In this document: piece by piece, positions 37,289 through 48,846 of the stretch
Layout: the number at the start of each line of letters is the position of its first letter
Numbering within the stretch: the stretch's first letter is position 1
Assembly (NCBI GenBank): GCA_030549335.1
Contig: CM060197.1
Location: 47,085,654-47,149,653 of the forward strand
DNA: 64,000 nt
Source: Pontederia crassipes
Taxonomy: Eukaryota > Streptophyta > Magnoliopsida > Commelinales > Pontederiaceae
Direction: 5' to 3'
Notes under the pieces: model-generated
Databases searched by the model: none
Told to the model about the DNA's origin: nothing
What the model saw: only the letters and a program-made list of their open reading frames with translations
Program-made: the position numbers and the translations under genes

Positions 37289-37728
37289 TTAAAATAAGAG
37301 TTATTTCCATAAACCACACTTAAACAATCAAGATTTTTCACATCTAATTTTAAATTATGAACTTATTTTTTTATCTCCAAACTATCGTGATTTTTTCAAT
37401 TTGATCATTTCATCTTTTTTCATCAAATTTTTTGTTAACTTCGTTATGAAAAATCGAAATTACCCCTCCATCGATGACCCATAAAAAAATAGGTCAGCAA
37501 GGGGTCATCGCAGCAGGGAGGCTGATTACCTCGGGTCGCAGGAAAAGGGGTGGGGGACGTTCGACAATCGAAGCTGGGGGGAGACCCCCATGTACGACCT
37601 TTGCCGGCCCCCCTGCGGATGCCAACCTTGGCAATCGTCATTGCTGATCGCAACAGAGGGAGGGGGGCGGGGGTTGCCGCGCACAGTAGGTCACAATAGG
37701 ATCTCCCCCCCTGCCGCAATGCGTCTAA

Positions 37729-40294
37729 TGTAACGTTCCCAAAATTTGGCCCTAATTTAAATTTGCCGAACTCTAGACGACGTCACTTTGACATGATCTA
37801 ATTTCATAAAAACTTTTACGTCGGAAACATAATCATATATAAACATAAAATATCAATATCATAACAGCGAAAGACTTCATAAGTAGATAAAATCTCAAGA
37901 TACATCAACTGGCCTATGTGCCTAATAAGCTCTAACATATATCCAATAAAGGGTTCATCATACATAAATGAGTTCGAGTAAAGTACACGACTCAATAAGA
38001 GGCCCATAAGCCATACATACTTCACCCTTATAAGGGTTCATCTTCATGACATAAAAGAGATAAACAACTTGGGCCGTAGTCCGATAGACTCATGTGTAAT
38101 GTCGTCGTCACGAGGATCTCGCCGCCAAACCTAAGCCTCCTCCATATCTGCATGGATCCATGGGGTGCAGGGAATTTCTCCCATTAGAGTATGTTGAGGT
38201 ACATGCATGCTATGATCTTATAACATAATCTCTACATGTCATGGCATATGCATTTCATCATCATGGAACTTAATCATATGCATGCTATGAGCTACTTATG
38301 CATACTATATGGCATGTGAGCATATCATCATAGCAAGATAAGATAACATATAACATCATAATCTTTAAGTCATGCATATCTTAACTTATCATCATACTTA
38401 TTATTATGCCAATGCATATCATGATCTTATCTTACTTTACTTTGTCATCATTGTTCATGACATTATATGGTGTGACAAGTGGACATTCATAATGCATCAT
38501 CATAGGTGCCTTCTTCATATTTATCTTCTTTGTCTTTTATGTCCCGTGTCATTCATCATTCATCTTTTCATCTTTCATCTTTACTTAGATACTTTCTTAT
38601 CCTATCGATTGAGAAAGGTAGTGACTCATATGTCATAATCCTCCCCGTAGGTAAGGTCTTTATCCTCATCCTTAGATGAGGTCTTTATCCTTCCTCGAAG
38701 GCAAGGTCTTTATCCTCATTCGTTAATGAGGACTTTCCCCACTATCGGTGGGGTTTTAGGTAGCGTACCGATTGATCCCAAGTCATAAAAATGTCACTCT
38801 TTCATCAATCCATCTTTTAATCATGTTCATCAACACATATAATCATTCAATACATGTTGCATCTTTTAACCCTATTTAAGGTCATACAAACTTCAAATCA
38901 TGCTAAGTGTGGACATCTATTCATAACCAATCATTTTCCAGAAATGGATGACCATTTTGGATTACGATCGACCGCTGAATTGTATCGAGTGATCGATAGG
39001 ATTATCGGTCGATCGTTATGGTCCTTTCAGACGATCGAAACTATGCTCTGGTTCGTCCGCTAATCACATAATGTGATGACTCTTTGAAACGGACGATCGT
39101 CGGGATATCGACCGATCGTTATAGGCCTTTCGAACGATCGGAACTGAGCTTCAATTCGTCTGCTAATCACAGAATGTGATAACTACTCAAATCGAACGAC
39201 CACTGGTATATCGATCGACCATTACATGGCTTTCGGATGGCCGAAATAGGGCGTTTGGCCGATCGCTAATCACAGAACGTGACAACTATTCAAATCGGAC
39301 GACCGCTGATATAATGATTGATCGTTACATGGCTATCAGACGACCGAAATAGGACATTTGGTCGATCGCTAATCAAAAAATGTAACGGCCATTCCAAAAC
39401 GGACGACCGTTGATGTATCGATCGACCGTTGGACAGAGTGCGAGACTACAATTGTCTCCGGATCATCGATCGATAGTGAATTGGTCGCCCATTCTGGGAT
39501 GACAGACACATGATTTTTATATCATTTCTTTTCAATCTTGCATACATTAACATATTGAACACATATTGACTTCCAAACATCATATGAGACATTTCTTAAC
39601 ATTCTTAATGCTCTAATCATGAACCACATGGGGTTTCCACATGAAGACATCTAACATGCTAATCAAGTTCATAAATGTACATGAGTTTTCAACAATTTGA
39701 TAATAAACCAACATAACAATAATAAATATTCTAATACTAAGCATAATGAGCAGCAAGGCATTAAGTTCTGAAACACATGTCATTCTAATCATGGTTAGCA
39801 ATAGAATAGTAAACCAAAACATAAGTCATCAAATGCACATCCCCTAATCATGCCTTAATATGACCTAGTTTGGCCTTAATGCCTCTTAATCCATATAAGC
39901 ACATATCATTAAGAGGGTGATTAAGATTTAGGATCTCCTCAAATATACCTTGATTAGCAAAGCCTAAACTCCTAATCTTCTTCCTCTATTTCTCTTCCTT
40001 CCTCTCCTAGCTTCCTTCTAGCCTCCTTCCTCTTACCTTGCTTTCTTCTTCCCCTGCTGTTCATGTCAATGGGAGAGAGTGTGGTGAGTGAGAGTGAGCT
40101 AAGGGGGGCAATTACTGCAGCCGAATGGGGTTTTGGGGGGTGCTTTCGGCCAAGTGGGGGTAGGTGGGGAGTATTAGGGTATTACTTGAAGGCATGAGCA
40201 CAAATAGGCTTGGGCTTCATGGGCTTGGGGCGGCTGGGCCTTTGTGTGCCTTCTTTTCCCATTTTTTGTCCTTTTCATTTAGCCGGATGTTACA
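37729..40294 (-). mobile_element. 2.57-kb solo-LTR-like element nested in MULE 1
   Basis: It begins TGTAACGTTCCC and ends GGATGTTACA, i.e. TG...CA with TGTAAC/GTTACA tips. It is 2566 bp, nearly the same length as the LTR at 60456-63028 (2573 bp). Shared layout elements, such as a CTGCATGGATCCA/CTGCACGGATCCA block followed by GCAGGGAA or ACAGGGAAAT, suggest the same family and orientation. No internal polyprotein is present. The flanks TCTAA and ACCAA do not form a convincing 5-bp TSD. It could be a solo LTR or a non-autonomous element. Confidence 0.55.
38965..39470. repeat. ~103-bp tandem repeat with CGATCGACCG motif
   Basis: About four and a half units. Each has GACGACCGNTGATATATCGA-type sequence, a TTACATGGC or TTATAGGCC block, a CGACCGAAATAGG-type block and GCTAATCACAGAATGTGA. 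This lies inside the LTR-like element. Confidence 0.8.
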
Positions 40295-40448
40295 ACCAAC
40301 GACGGTTGTTGGTCACAGCAAGGGGCGACCCCCTGCACGACCTTCGCCGGCCCTCCTGCTGCGACATCCCCCTGCATGTGCCAACGCTGGCAAACATCAA
40401 AGATCACAGTAGAGGGGGGGTGGGGGGCGTGGGGGGAGCAGGAGATGG

Positions 40449-41100
40449 GTGAGGGGTTGCCGCGTGCAGCCGGTAGCCGGTTGTAGTAGGAGGGTCCCAC
40501 CTTCGCCGCCCCCTCTGCGACGTCCCCTTGCGCGCGCCAACGCTGGGCGAAAAGAAAAGGAAGAAGCGGTGGACCATCGCGTGGCTACTGACCTCGCTCG
40601 CCGTCGTGAGTCTAACACTGCATCCCGCCATGACCTATCAATGCTCAAGGACAACGACAGGAAGAAAGCCGAGGCATTCGATTACTACGGCCAGTTGCCG
40701 GACTATTTCTCGACCCTCGACGAATTTGATGCCCCTGCCGTTGCGGTTGCTCTGGATGATTCCACCGCTTTTGCTCCCCCCACTGGTGGCCACCAATAGA
40801 GGAGGCTTTGGGTGAAGGACTGTGGGACCGATGCAACTACTCGAACTTCCCCGAGGCAAAGTTTCGGCAGTGTTTCGAATGGGCCGCACAACATTCGATA
40901 TGATATGTGAGGAGCTCAGTTCCGCCGTGGCGAAGGAGGATACGATGCTCCACACAACTATCCTCATCAGGCAGTGGATCACTGTGTGTATTTGGCGACT
41001 GGCCAATGGCGAGCCGCTCCGCATCGTCTCCAAGCAGTCCGGCTTGGGCATTTCGTCCAAGTCTGCTCGTTCTTTTTTTACTTATTATTTTGAATTTTTA
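40449..41100 (+). pseudogene. Captured fragment of a HARBI1/ALP1-like nuclease gene
   Basis: Translated pieces match the N-terminal half of plant DDE_Tnp_4 nuclease-like proteins (the At5g12010/At3g55350 group, domesticated from PIF/Harbinger transposases). They are RRLWVKD, NFPEAKF, FRMGRTTFDMICEELSSAV, AKEDTMLHTTILIRQ and VCIWRLANGEPLRIVSKQSG. At least two frameshifts lie between 40800 and 40880. The homology stops at GLGIS near 41060, after which the frame enters the MULE right TIR region. The catalytic DDE part of the family lies downstream and is absent, so no nuclease activity is possible. This is passenger DNA inside MULE 1. Confidence 0.75.
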
Positions 41101-41315
41101 AATATTAGAAGGGATGAGAGAAGAGGTAAATTCAACTTTTTATAAATAGGAAAAAAAATTAAGTTAACAGAAAATTTGACAAAAGTCGACGGAAGAATGA
41201 AATTAGAAAAATCACGATAGTTTAAAGATCCAAAAAAATAAATTCATAATTTAGGGTTAGATGCGAAAAATCACTATAGTTTAGAAGTTGTTTATGGAAA
41301 TAATCCTTAAAATAA

Positions 41316-43320
41316 ATATTCTTTTAAGATAAGTTATAGCCTATCTAAGCTAAGATTTTCTTTACAAAATGAAATAACCATTTTAATTCCAAAGAAATTA
41401 TTTCACTCCTCTGCATAACATAACAATACTTGATATTAAACTAGTGCAACTTGTACTTCCTACACTATTGATCATTTCTCTATAGAACGATAATCAAAAG
41501 ACAACATAATTAGTATTTCTCTATAGGAGAATACTAGATCATTAGATGCAATATTTGAAATCAATACGTCAAAATTCAACAAATAGGGAATAACATTAAC
41601 CATATCATTCATATTTAGAAAAAAAAAAATGATTAATTGTATTAACCCAAATTAATAGAGAGTTCAATTTTTTTCTTTAGCAATTACGCATTGCTCCAAA
41701 GTCCAAACCAATAAAGAATGAAGTAAATAATAATATTACACATGGAATAATGAACATCATTAAATAATAATATGAGAAATAATATCATAATAAAGTGCAG
41801 AAAATTAAACGGTATGAATCATCAATAACTCCTGGTAGTTCATCTGATATATTATCATAACAACAAGAAAGATAAATAAGATGCATCGAAGGAAACTAAA
41901 GACTTAGGATACTAATGTGCTACCATCATGAGCACGATCAATAATCATCCACCACCTTCATTATTAGAATCGTAGCTGCAAAATTGAATATGAAAATGAA
42001 ATAAAAACTCATTGTGATTTTTGACACTTAATATGTAAAAAAAGATAAATCATTAGAATATTATACTGTTTGACATGAAGAAATCATGAGATCTTCATCA
42101 TATAAGAAATAATAGACATGATCGAGCAGACATAGATAAGTGTAATCGTCTTCATGGGAGCATATTGATTTAAGATTAAGATAGATCATAATAAATCACC
42201 ATCATAAAAAATGGCAAGTGCAAATTAAAAATCATGAAAAAAGCTTTATTATTAATATGCTTAATTATTTTTTACTTATTGTGAGTATCTTTCAATTTGT
42301 AAAGTATCTTTCAACTTGTAGAGTATTTTCAACTTGTGGGAGAGCTCTTTCAATTCCACAAATAAAGAGATATCTTTCAACTTGTAATAAGGAGGAGAAA
42401 TCACTCCTAGTTGACTATGGTCAACCTATCATCAAGAACTCTCTATTTAATAGTTTACATATTTTATTTGTAAACTTTTATTAACATTTTTAATACATTA
42501 TATATTAAGATAGAAACATCATTAAGATAACTAAGGAATGACTAAAAGTCAATGTTAAGAATCATCTTGTGACCAAGGAATACTTTAAAATCAAGGTCAT
42601 CAAGGTATGATAATAAGGAATGACTCAATAGGACATAATTAGAGTTATTCTCAACATATAATTGATCCAGATCAAGCCCATGAAAAAGGGATCAAAACTG
42701 ACAAAGATAATCTTCAATCTATCTAAACCTGAACCAAGTGTAAAGGAAACTCGGGCTGAGTGCATGCAATTTGAAACAATCTAAAAATAACTTATTCTAA
42801 CAAAATAACCTAGGCTAGGTTTAATGTATACCAGTCTAGGTTCCTCTTTTGTAAGTCACATGATTTTCTTCCTTGCAGCAATGATCTCAGGCATAATAGA
42901 ACATGAAGGAGAGGGACTATCTTCGTAATGATGAACTCAGGCTAGTTTCACAAGAACCCGAGCTGATGTTCTATCTTCGTAATGATGATCTATAGGATTT
43001 ATCCGAACTAAGTTTATAGGAGAGCTCAGGCTAGATTCTAGTACATTGAAATTGCACACGAACATGGTATTTTCCTAATCATTTTTTTTACGTTCACCAT
43101 CAAGATTGGTCAACATAGTATTTTTGGTACCAATCCGAGTCTACGGAAGGCCTCCGGTGCCTAGGACTACTAGCACCCAATGTTCACTAATCTAGAGTCG
43201 AAAAGATAGAACGATAACGATTTATTCCTTGACCAAGATGAGGATTCCAAGAATTGAACTTGGGGCAACTAGCATCCTCAATTATTTGAAACTTAATATA
43301 CAATCAAAATTGTTCAATGT
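41316..43320. other. AT-rich intergenic region
   Basis: A short repeated TCTTTCAACTTGTAG motif occurs at 42290-42390. No gene or transposon end is supported. Confidence 0.3.
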
Positions 43321-43343
43321 TGTAGGATCACAAGGCACCAAGA

Positions 43344-43362
43344 GGGGGGGGGGGGGGGGGGG
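43344..43362. repeat. Homopolymer G19
   Basis: Nineteen consecutive G residues sit in a context (CACCAAGAGG...AGGGTGAATTAGTG) that looks like a plant LTR-retrotransposon repeat. The run length is prone to sequencing error. Confidence 0.9.
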
Positions 43363-45505
43363 AGGGTGAATTAGTGTTTAAACCGAAAATATCGATTTCA
43401 TAAAAATCATCGTAAAAGCTTAAAATCGATTCATTATTATTCAAACCAATACAATAGTAATCAAATCACATGCATAATAGAATAGGAAGGAGAGGGAGAG
43501 AAAAAAGATAAATAGAAAATGCTCGGTGGTTTGTTGATGAGGTTCGGTCATACCATGACCTACGTCCCCGCTCCAACTTCTCGACCTTGAGACCGTCGGA
43601 GATTTCACTAACACCATTTCTTCGTTCCAAATGAGACAAGGAAGAAACCCTTTACGACTCTTGCCCTTTCTCCTTTTCAAGAGGTAAAGCACACCTCTTT
43701 CACTTTTAGGCTCTCGCTCATATTTTCTTCGCTTAAGAGGTAAAATACAATCTTTTTTCACTCAAGAGTTAAACAACTATTATAATATCACAAGAATACT
43801 TAACAATTTCTCTTTCACAATTTGAAACCTCGCACAAGAGTAAGAGAGAAAGAAATGAAAGATTTACAACTTGGAGCTTAAATAGACTTCACAAATGTTC
43901 TTTCCACTTTTACTTGGAAGTCTTGATCATTCCTATACCTTTGGGTCCCCTTTTTTAGCATTCTTAATTTCATTTAGCTTTTGGGACTTATTTCCTAATT
44001 TTGAGACCAAAATATGATCGTTATAGTGCATTCTGCGTGCTGATTAGTCGACCCCTCTATCCCACTAGTCAATCAGTGCATTTTTTTTTAAAAATATGAC
44101 CATTAGTGAATTTTGCACTGACCGATCGACCGGTAGACTTCGACCGTCATGGTCTCGATATTTTGTTGCTTGATTTCTACATTTTCTGCACTGATAGGTC
44201 GACTTGTATGCTTGACTAGTCTACCGGTTCTTCAATCACGAGATCGATCGTCCTACACTATTTTGAGCATAATGTTTTGCACAATTATTCAAATGAGATG
44301 ATTTTTAATTATATGAAAATTTATCAGAATTCTCTACAAATATGATATTCATCATTCATCCAAAATCAAATGACATCATTGTCAAATATTCATTCAAAGT
44401 TCAATACAAAAAGTTATCCATTTTAAATAAAATATTTTAGACCTTTACTCTTTTATACATAACTTTTTGTACCGGTATTCAAATGAAATAATATTTAATT
44501 TTATGAAAAGCTAACAATATTATATAGAAAACTCAAATATTAAATGCAAGTTTAGCACATAAAATATCAACTTCAAATTTAACTTTTCGAACTTCACTTG
44601 TTTAAACATAACTTTTTATGTGATTGTCCAAGTGGGGTGACTCTTGATTCTCTACAAATATAAGAAACTTATCTATAATTCTTATATTCACCTCGTATGT
44701 AAATCTCGTGGGAACATAGAAAAATATTAAACGAAAGTTTAATGCATGAAACAACTCATTTCTATTTAAACTTTTTTGGTCTTTTAAAAATAACTCTAAT
44801 ATTTTGAGATTTGTATCATCAAAATATAATTATATAGGACACAGAAACTTTGCTCCAACAAATGTATAATCACATTTACATCCCAAAATCACCCAGACAT
44901 AATGTCATAATAATTTTCACAAAGACCATAACATTTTGGCCTTGTTTAGCAAAGGAACTAGAATGGAACTATACCTTGGTTCCGCCAAACGCGGCCGCAT
45001 GACTCTAATACCAAGGTAGAACTAGAAGCTGGAAATAGGGTGTCATGTGACCTGATTCCAGAGCATGCGGTTCCACAAAAATGTTGGCACCATGTCATGG
45101 AACACGAATGAGTCGACCAATTTATTTTTTGTTTTTCCCCTTCGTTCCCCTTTCCACTATTTTCCTCCCCCTTTTCACTCGAGACCACCTTTCCTCTTTG
45201 CATGCCACCGACTCTCTTGCCTTCTGCCCGAACTTCCTTTGTGAAAGAATGTTGAGCTGCGGATCACCTTTGCTTTCATTGTCCTCACCGACAAGTTGAC
45301 ACACCCAATTCTTGTGCATGGATTTAAGGCCAAAAAATTGATCCATCGGACCGCTGTTCACCGGCGCCCTCCTCCGATCACTTATAGGTAATGTTCTCTC
45401 ATGCGTCCTACTTAGCCCATCTCGTGGTTGCCTTTGCAATCTCCTTGTTTGGGGTTTCGATCAAGGTTCAAATTTATCTAGTATCTTTGCGAGATCTTCA
45501 CCATA
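43363..45505. other. Degenerate repeat-rich region
   Basis: AT-rich DNA with several phrases repeated at low identity, for example ATTCAAATGAGATGA / ATTCAAATGAAATAA with AACTTTTTGTACC, suggesting an old LTR. No gene is supported; frames at 43441-43761 and 44958-45439 have no domain. Confidence 0.3.
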
Positions 45506-46935
45506 CACTACAAGAAAATTGACTTTTAGCGACCATAATTAACGAAGAGATTCAGATCTAGTCGTTAAATACTATTATTAACGACCAGATAAAAATCTGG
45601 TCGTCAACAATAAGGACAAAAAATAACTAGTCCTTAATATTTTTATGACTGGCCATTAAAAATTAATTATAAGAACAAGATTGAACTTGACATTAAAATA
45701 TTAAAATTAACAACTATCATCTTGTCGTTAAAAAAATTGATGAGTCAAATAAAAAAAATCTTAAAATGATATTTAGAAGATATATTTCTTTTCATTTCGT
45801 TTTCTTCTTTTAATTTTTTACATTCCTTCTCGCACCAAATTATTATTATTAATTACTTTAAAATTCAAAATAAAAAATAAATTATACTTTCTATTTTAAT
45901 ATTATTCTTCAAGTTTTAATATCATTAATAAAAGATAAATAAATATCTTCACTTTTAATTTTTAATATTTATTTTCGTGAATGGAAATAAGAATGCCATT
46001 TACTTATAATAATTAATAATATTATATTATTCATTTTTTTATTTTTATGTATTTTTAACTTTTATCATTTATTAACTTTGATTAGAATTTAATATCTATA
46101 TTTCCTAAAATGATTATGAATAGATAAATATAAAATATTTATTATTTTAAGATCAAAGCCAAAAAAATTACTTTTATAATCATAATTTTGTTAATAACCA
46201 TTAAAATATAACTAATCATCTAACTCTATCCTAATTTTTTTATTATACCTACGATCATTTTTTTATCTCTTCTCTCGCACACCGGATCGTACGACCCGCC
46301 AACGACCTACGCGAGAGATGGCCCTGACAGTCACAGGGCGGCCGTCGGGGTCACCTCACACGCAGAGGTGGTCATTGGGGCTGCCTCTGCGCGAGAGGCG
46401 GCCTTGCGCAGAGGCGGCCCCGATGGTCGCCTCACGCGTAGAGGTGTCTTCGGCGGCTGCCTTTGCTCGAGAGGAGGCCATCGACGGCTGCCTCTCATGC
46501 AGAGGCAGCCCCTCACGTGCCGCAGAGGGCCGTCTCTCATGCAGGGGCAGCCATCGGCTGCCGCCTCTCGCATAGAGGGGGCCCCGTCAGTCACCTCACG
46601 CACAGAGGCCGTCGTTGACGATCGCCTCACGCGCCAAGGGCTGCCTTTTGTCGCGCAAGGATGGGCATTGGCCACCACATCTCACGCTCAGGGCTTCCTC
46701 ACGTGCAGAGGCGGTCGTCGGGGCCGCCTCTGCACGAGAGGTAGCCTCTGAGGAGCCACCTCTCACGCAGGGGTGGCCATCGGCGGTCGCCTCTCACGTA
46801 GAGGTGGTCCCGACGGCCGCCTCTTATGTAGGGGTGGCCGTCCCTGCGCGAGAGGTGGCCCGTCAGAGCTGCCCCTGCATGAGAGGCGGCGGTCGGGGCC
46901 ACCTCTGTGTGTGAGGCGGCCATCGGATATTGGAG
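45506..46935. mobile_element. CACTA element 3, left end plus GC-rich core (truncated)
   Basis: CACTACAAGAAAATT at 45506 is a CACTA terminus. Subterminal AACGACCAGAT / ATCTGGTCGTC inverted motifs follow at 45530-45620. AT-rich DNA then leads to a GC-rich block at 46280-46930. No matching CTTGTAGTG terminus was found to the right, so the right end is lost or outside what I can recognise. The architecture parallels CACTA 1 and 2. Confidence 0.6.
46290..46930. repeat. GC-rich degenerate repeat, CTCACGCAGAGGCGGCC
   Basis: About 20 irregular copies of a 25-40 bp unit around CCTCTCACGCAGAGGCGGCC, in both orientations because the unit is nearly palindromic. It produces overlapping open frames rich in Arg, Gly and Ala on both strands, which I regard as non-coding. 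Confidence 0.8.
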
Positions 46936-46959
46936 CCACTCTAGCTAAATTGTCTTCAA

Positions 46960-47556
46960 CATGTTTCATTGGTGCTTTAATAACTCTGCCACTTCTGAGT
47001 TAAACATCTTGCACTTGCTCTTTAGGATTAATTTCAGGCTGTCCTGGAAAATTCCTGAAATTCTACTTAAAGTACTATATGATTTTCAAGCATCTTGTTG
47101 TGAGCACTTGAAGTTTCAAATTCAAAAGTTAGTTTCAACATTGCTTCATCCTGCTTTAACAATGTTTCCAACAACTCTTCTATCTTAGATTTCAACATAA
47201 TTTGAACTTGTTTCTCATATGGTGGCCTTTGTTGTTGTACATTTGATTGATTGCAAGGAAGTGGTTAATTATTAGGCACAACTTTGGGTTGCCAATTGAA
47301 ATTCTAATGATTTGTTTTATAGGAAAAATAAAGATGATTTCTGTTCTCAGGAGTGTAATACTCAAGAGGAGATTTCAAACCATAATTCACCATTGTATTT
47401 GAGTTGATCAATAGTTTGCTCATATTATTGCATAATCAAATTGCAACTTTCTGTTACATGCCCTTAGTTTCCACAAACATCACATCTATTTTTAGTGGTG
47501 GTTATCTTGTTCACCTTGTGTAATAGGTTAAGCTTCCTGACTTGCATAAAGTGTGT
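46960..47556 (-). pseudogene. Retroelement gag remnant with zinc knuckle
   Basis: Minus-strand translation gives YEKQVQIMLKSKIEELLETL, KLTFEFETSSAHNKMLENHI and a knuckle RCDVCGN-stop-GHVTESCNL, spaced C-x2-C-x4-H-x4-C with a stop inside. This is gag-like sequence of a Ty3/gypsy-type element. MULE 2 inserted directly beside it (TSD 47557-47565). Confidence 0.6.
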
Positions 47557-47775
47557 ATAAAGAATGGGGAAAAGGACCATGTGGGGAAAGAGAAGCCCCA
47601 TATATATGGGGCTCCATCCGATCTTCATCTTACGGCTTCAAAATGCGCATGGTTCAGTAATAAAAACATACATAAAAGTCAGCTCGGTTTGTTTGGACTG
47701 CACGCACGAGCTGGCCAAAATAAGCCAAAACCTGTTTACCCAAAAAAAGTGACATCAATTTGGCACATCAGGCAG

Positions 47776-48060
47776 CCCGCCCTAGTCGTCGTCGCCCCTG
47801 TCGTGCTTCTTCGGATCGTCGTCATCTCCCCTGCCGCCACACCTCTTCAGATCGTCATCGTCGCTCCTGCCACCATGCCTCTTCGGATCGTCGCCATCGC
47901 CCCTTCTGTCGCGCCTATTCAGATCATCGCCATTGCCCCTACCGAACCACCTATTCAGATCGTCACCATAGCTCATGTGGCCGTGCCTCTTCGGATCTGA
48001 TCGTCATCGTCACCCCTGCTATCGTGCCTCTTCGGATCATCGCTATCACCCTTGCCGCCA
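47776..48060. repeat. TIR minisatellite of MULE 2, left arm
   Basis: A ~36-bp degenerate unit around CCTCTTCGGATCGTCGCCAT and CGCCCCTGCCG is repeated about eight times. The reverse complement of the same unit forms the right-arm array at about 50935-51420. Confidence 0.8.
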
Positions 48061-48068
48061 CACTTTCT

Positions 48069-48375
48069 CGCCTTAGGATGAAGCACACAGATAACGTGAT
48101 CTCTCCCGAGGATGAAGCGCACTAGCAATTTTAGATTCCTGGTACGTCTTGGCAAGATTTTTTAATCCCTTCTACGCTTCAAAGATCGCCATTATTACTT
48201 TGTTTTTTTGCTGCGAGGAATGTTTCCAGACACCACACTGACTTCGTCGGTCTTTTGGCCTTAGGATGAAGCACACTGACATCACGATCTCTGCTGAGGA
48301 CGAAGCACACTTGCAATTTTAGAGCCCTCGTACATCTTGACAAGGCCTTTTAATCTCTTATACGCTTCAAAGTTA
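48069..48375. repeat. Direct repeat pair, about 115 bp each
   Basis: 48069-48190 and 48258-48375 share CTTAGGATGAAGCACAC, GATCTCTCCCGAGGA / GATCTCTGCTGAGGA, GCAATTTTAGA, TTTTAATC and TACGCTTCAAAG. The pair lies just inside the MULE 2 left arm. Confidence 0.7.
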
Positions 48376-48638
48376 GTCAACTATTTTGTGGCCTCTTGTT
48401 CTTTGTTTCTGGTTCTTTGTGAGATTGACAACTTGCAAAGTTGCTTCCTGTCTAGCCAACAATTTCCTTAGTAGCCCAATAGCTTGGGGTTCATTGCTGA
48501 AATTATATTGTGTTATGACTGAAATTATATTGATTTAGAACAATATTTGGCAAAGAGTTCTTGATTGATGTTTTCTTATTACTGTGATCATCTTTGCTAG
48601 TTGTTATGATTGTTACTTCAACTATGTAGCTTATTTGC

Positions 48639-48830
48639 ATGTATTCTACTACTATGGATGCAAATAATATACAACTTCATGACATGATTGTTTTAATGCA
48701 TACTTTTCAGCCTAAGGATGAGGTAATGGATAATGAAGAGGGACAACACACAGGTGAGAAACCAATTATAGGAATGGTCTTTGATTCAGAAAATGAGGCA
48801 TATGACAGTTACAATTTCTTGATTACATTA
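48639..48830 (+). pseudogene. FAR1-like N-terminal fragment in MULE 2
   Basis: The frame contains GEKPIIGMVFDSENEAYDSY, matching the start of the FAR1 DNA-binding domain (P-x-x-GMxFDSxxxAYxxY). Only this N-terminal piece is present; the zinc-chelating and transposase-like regions of FAR1/FHY3 proteins are absent. FAR1 proteins are themselves domesticated MULE transposases, so this may be captured host sequence or a relic of a MULE-type protein. Confidence 0.55.
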
Positions 48831-48846
48831 CTTGTATTAATGTCAT

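Larger units (their letters stand above)
37298..41306. mobile_element. Pack-MULE 1, carrying a HARBI1-like fragment
   Basis: A perfect 9-bp TSD, TTAAAATAA, sits at 37289-37297 and 41307-41315. The terminal inverted repeats are about 150-170 bp: left GAGTTATTTCCATAAACC; right end, read in reverse, GGATTATTTCCATAAAC. The repeats continue through AAACTATCGTGATTTTT and TCTGTTAACTT-type blocks (37298 to about 37460 and about 41136-41306). Long TIRs and 9-bp TSDs are the hallmark of Mutator-like elements. No MULE transposase is seen. The cargo is a broken HARBI1/ALP1-like fragment (40449-41100) plus GC-rich DNA. A 2.57-kb LTR-like element is nested at 37729-40294; without it the MULE would be about 1.44 kb. 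Confidence 0.88.

Noticed and set aside
44940-45110. Possible MITE with GGAACTAGAATGG / GGTTCC inverted pieces
   Set aside because: I could not pair two termini or find a TSD.
46318-47003. Overlapping GC-rich open frames on both strands
   Set aside because: They follow from a near-palindromic CTCACGCAGAGGCGGCC repeat; no conserved protein motif.
47542-48000. 152-codon frame starting at the MULE 2 border
   Set aside because: It crosses the TSD and TIR and then runs through the TIR minisatellite, so it is not a gene.
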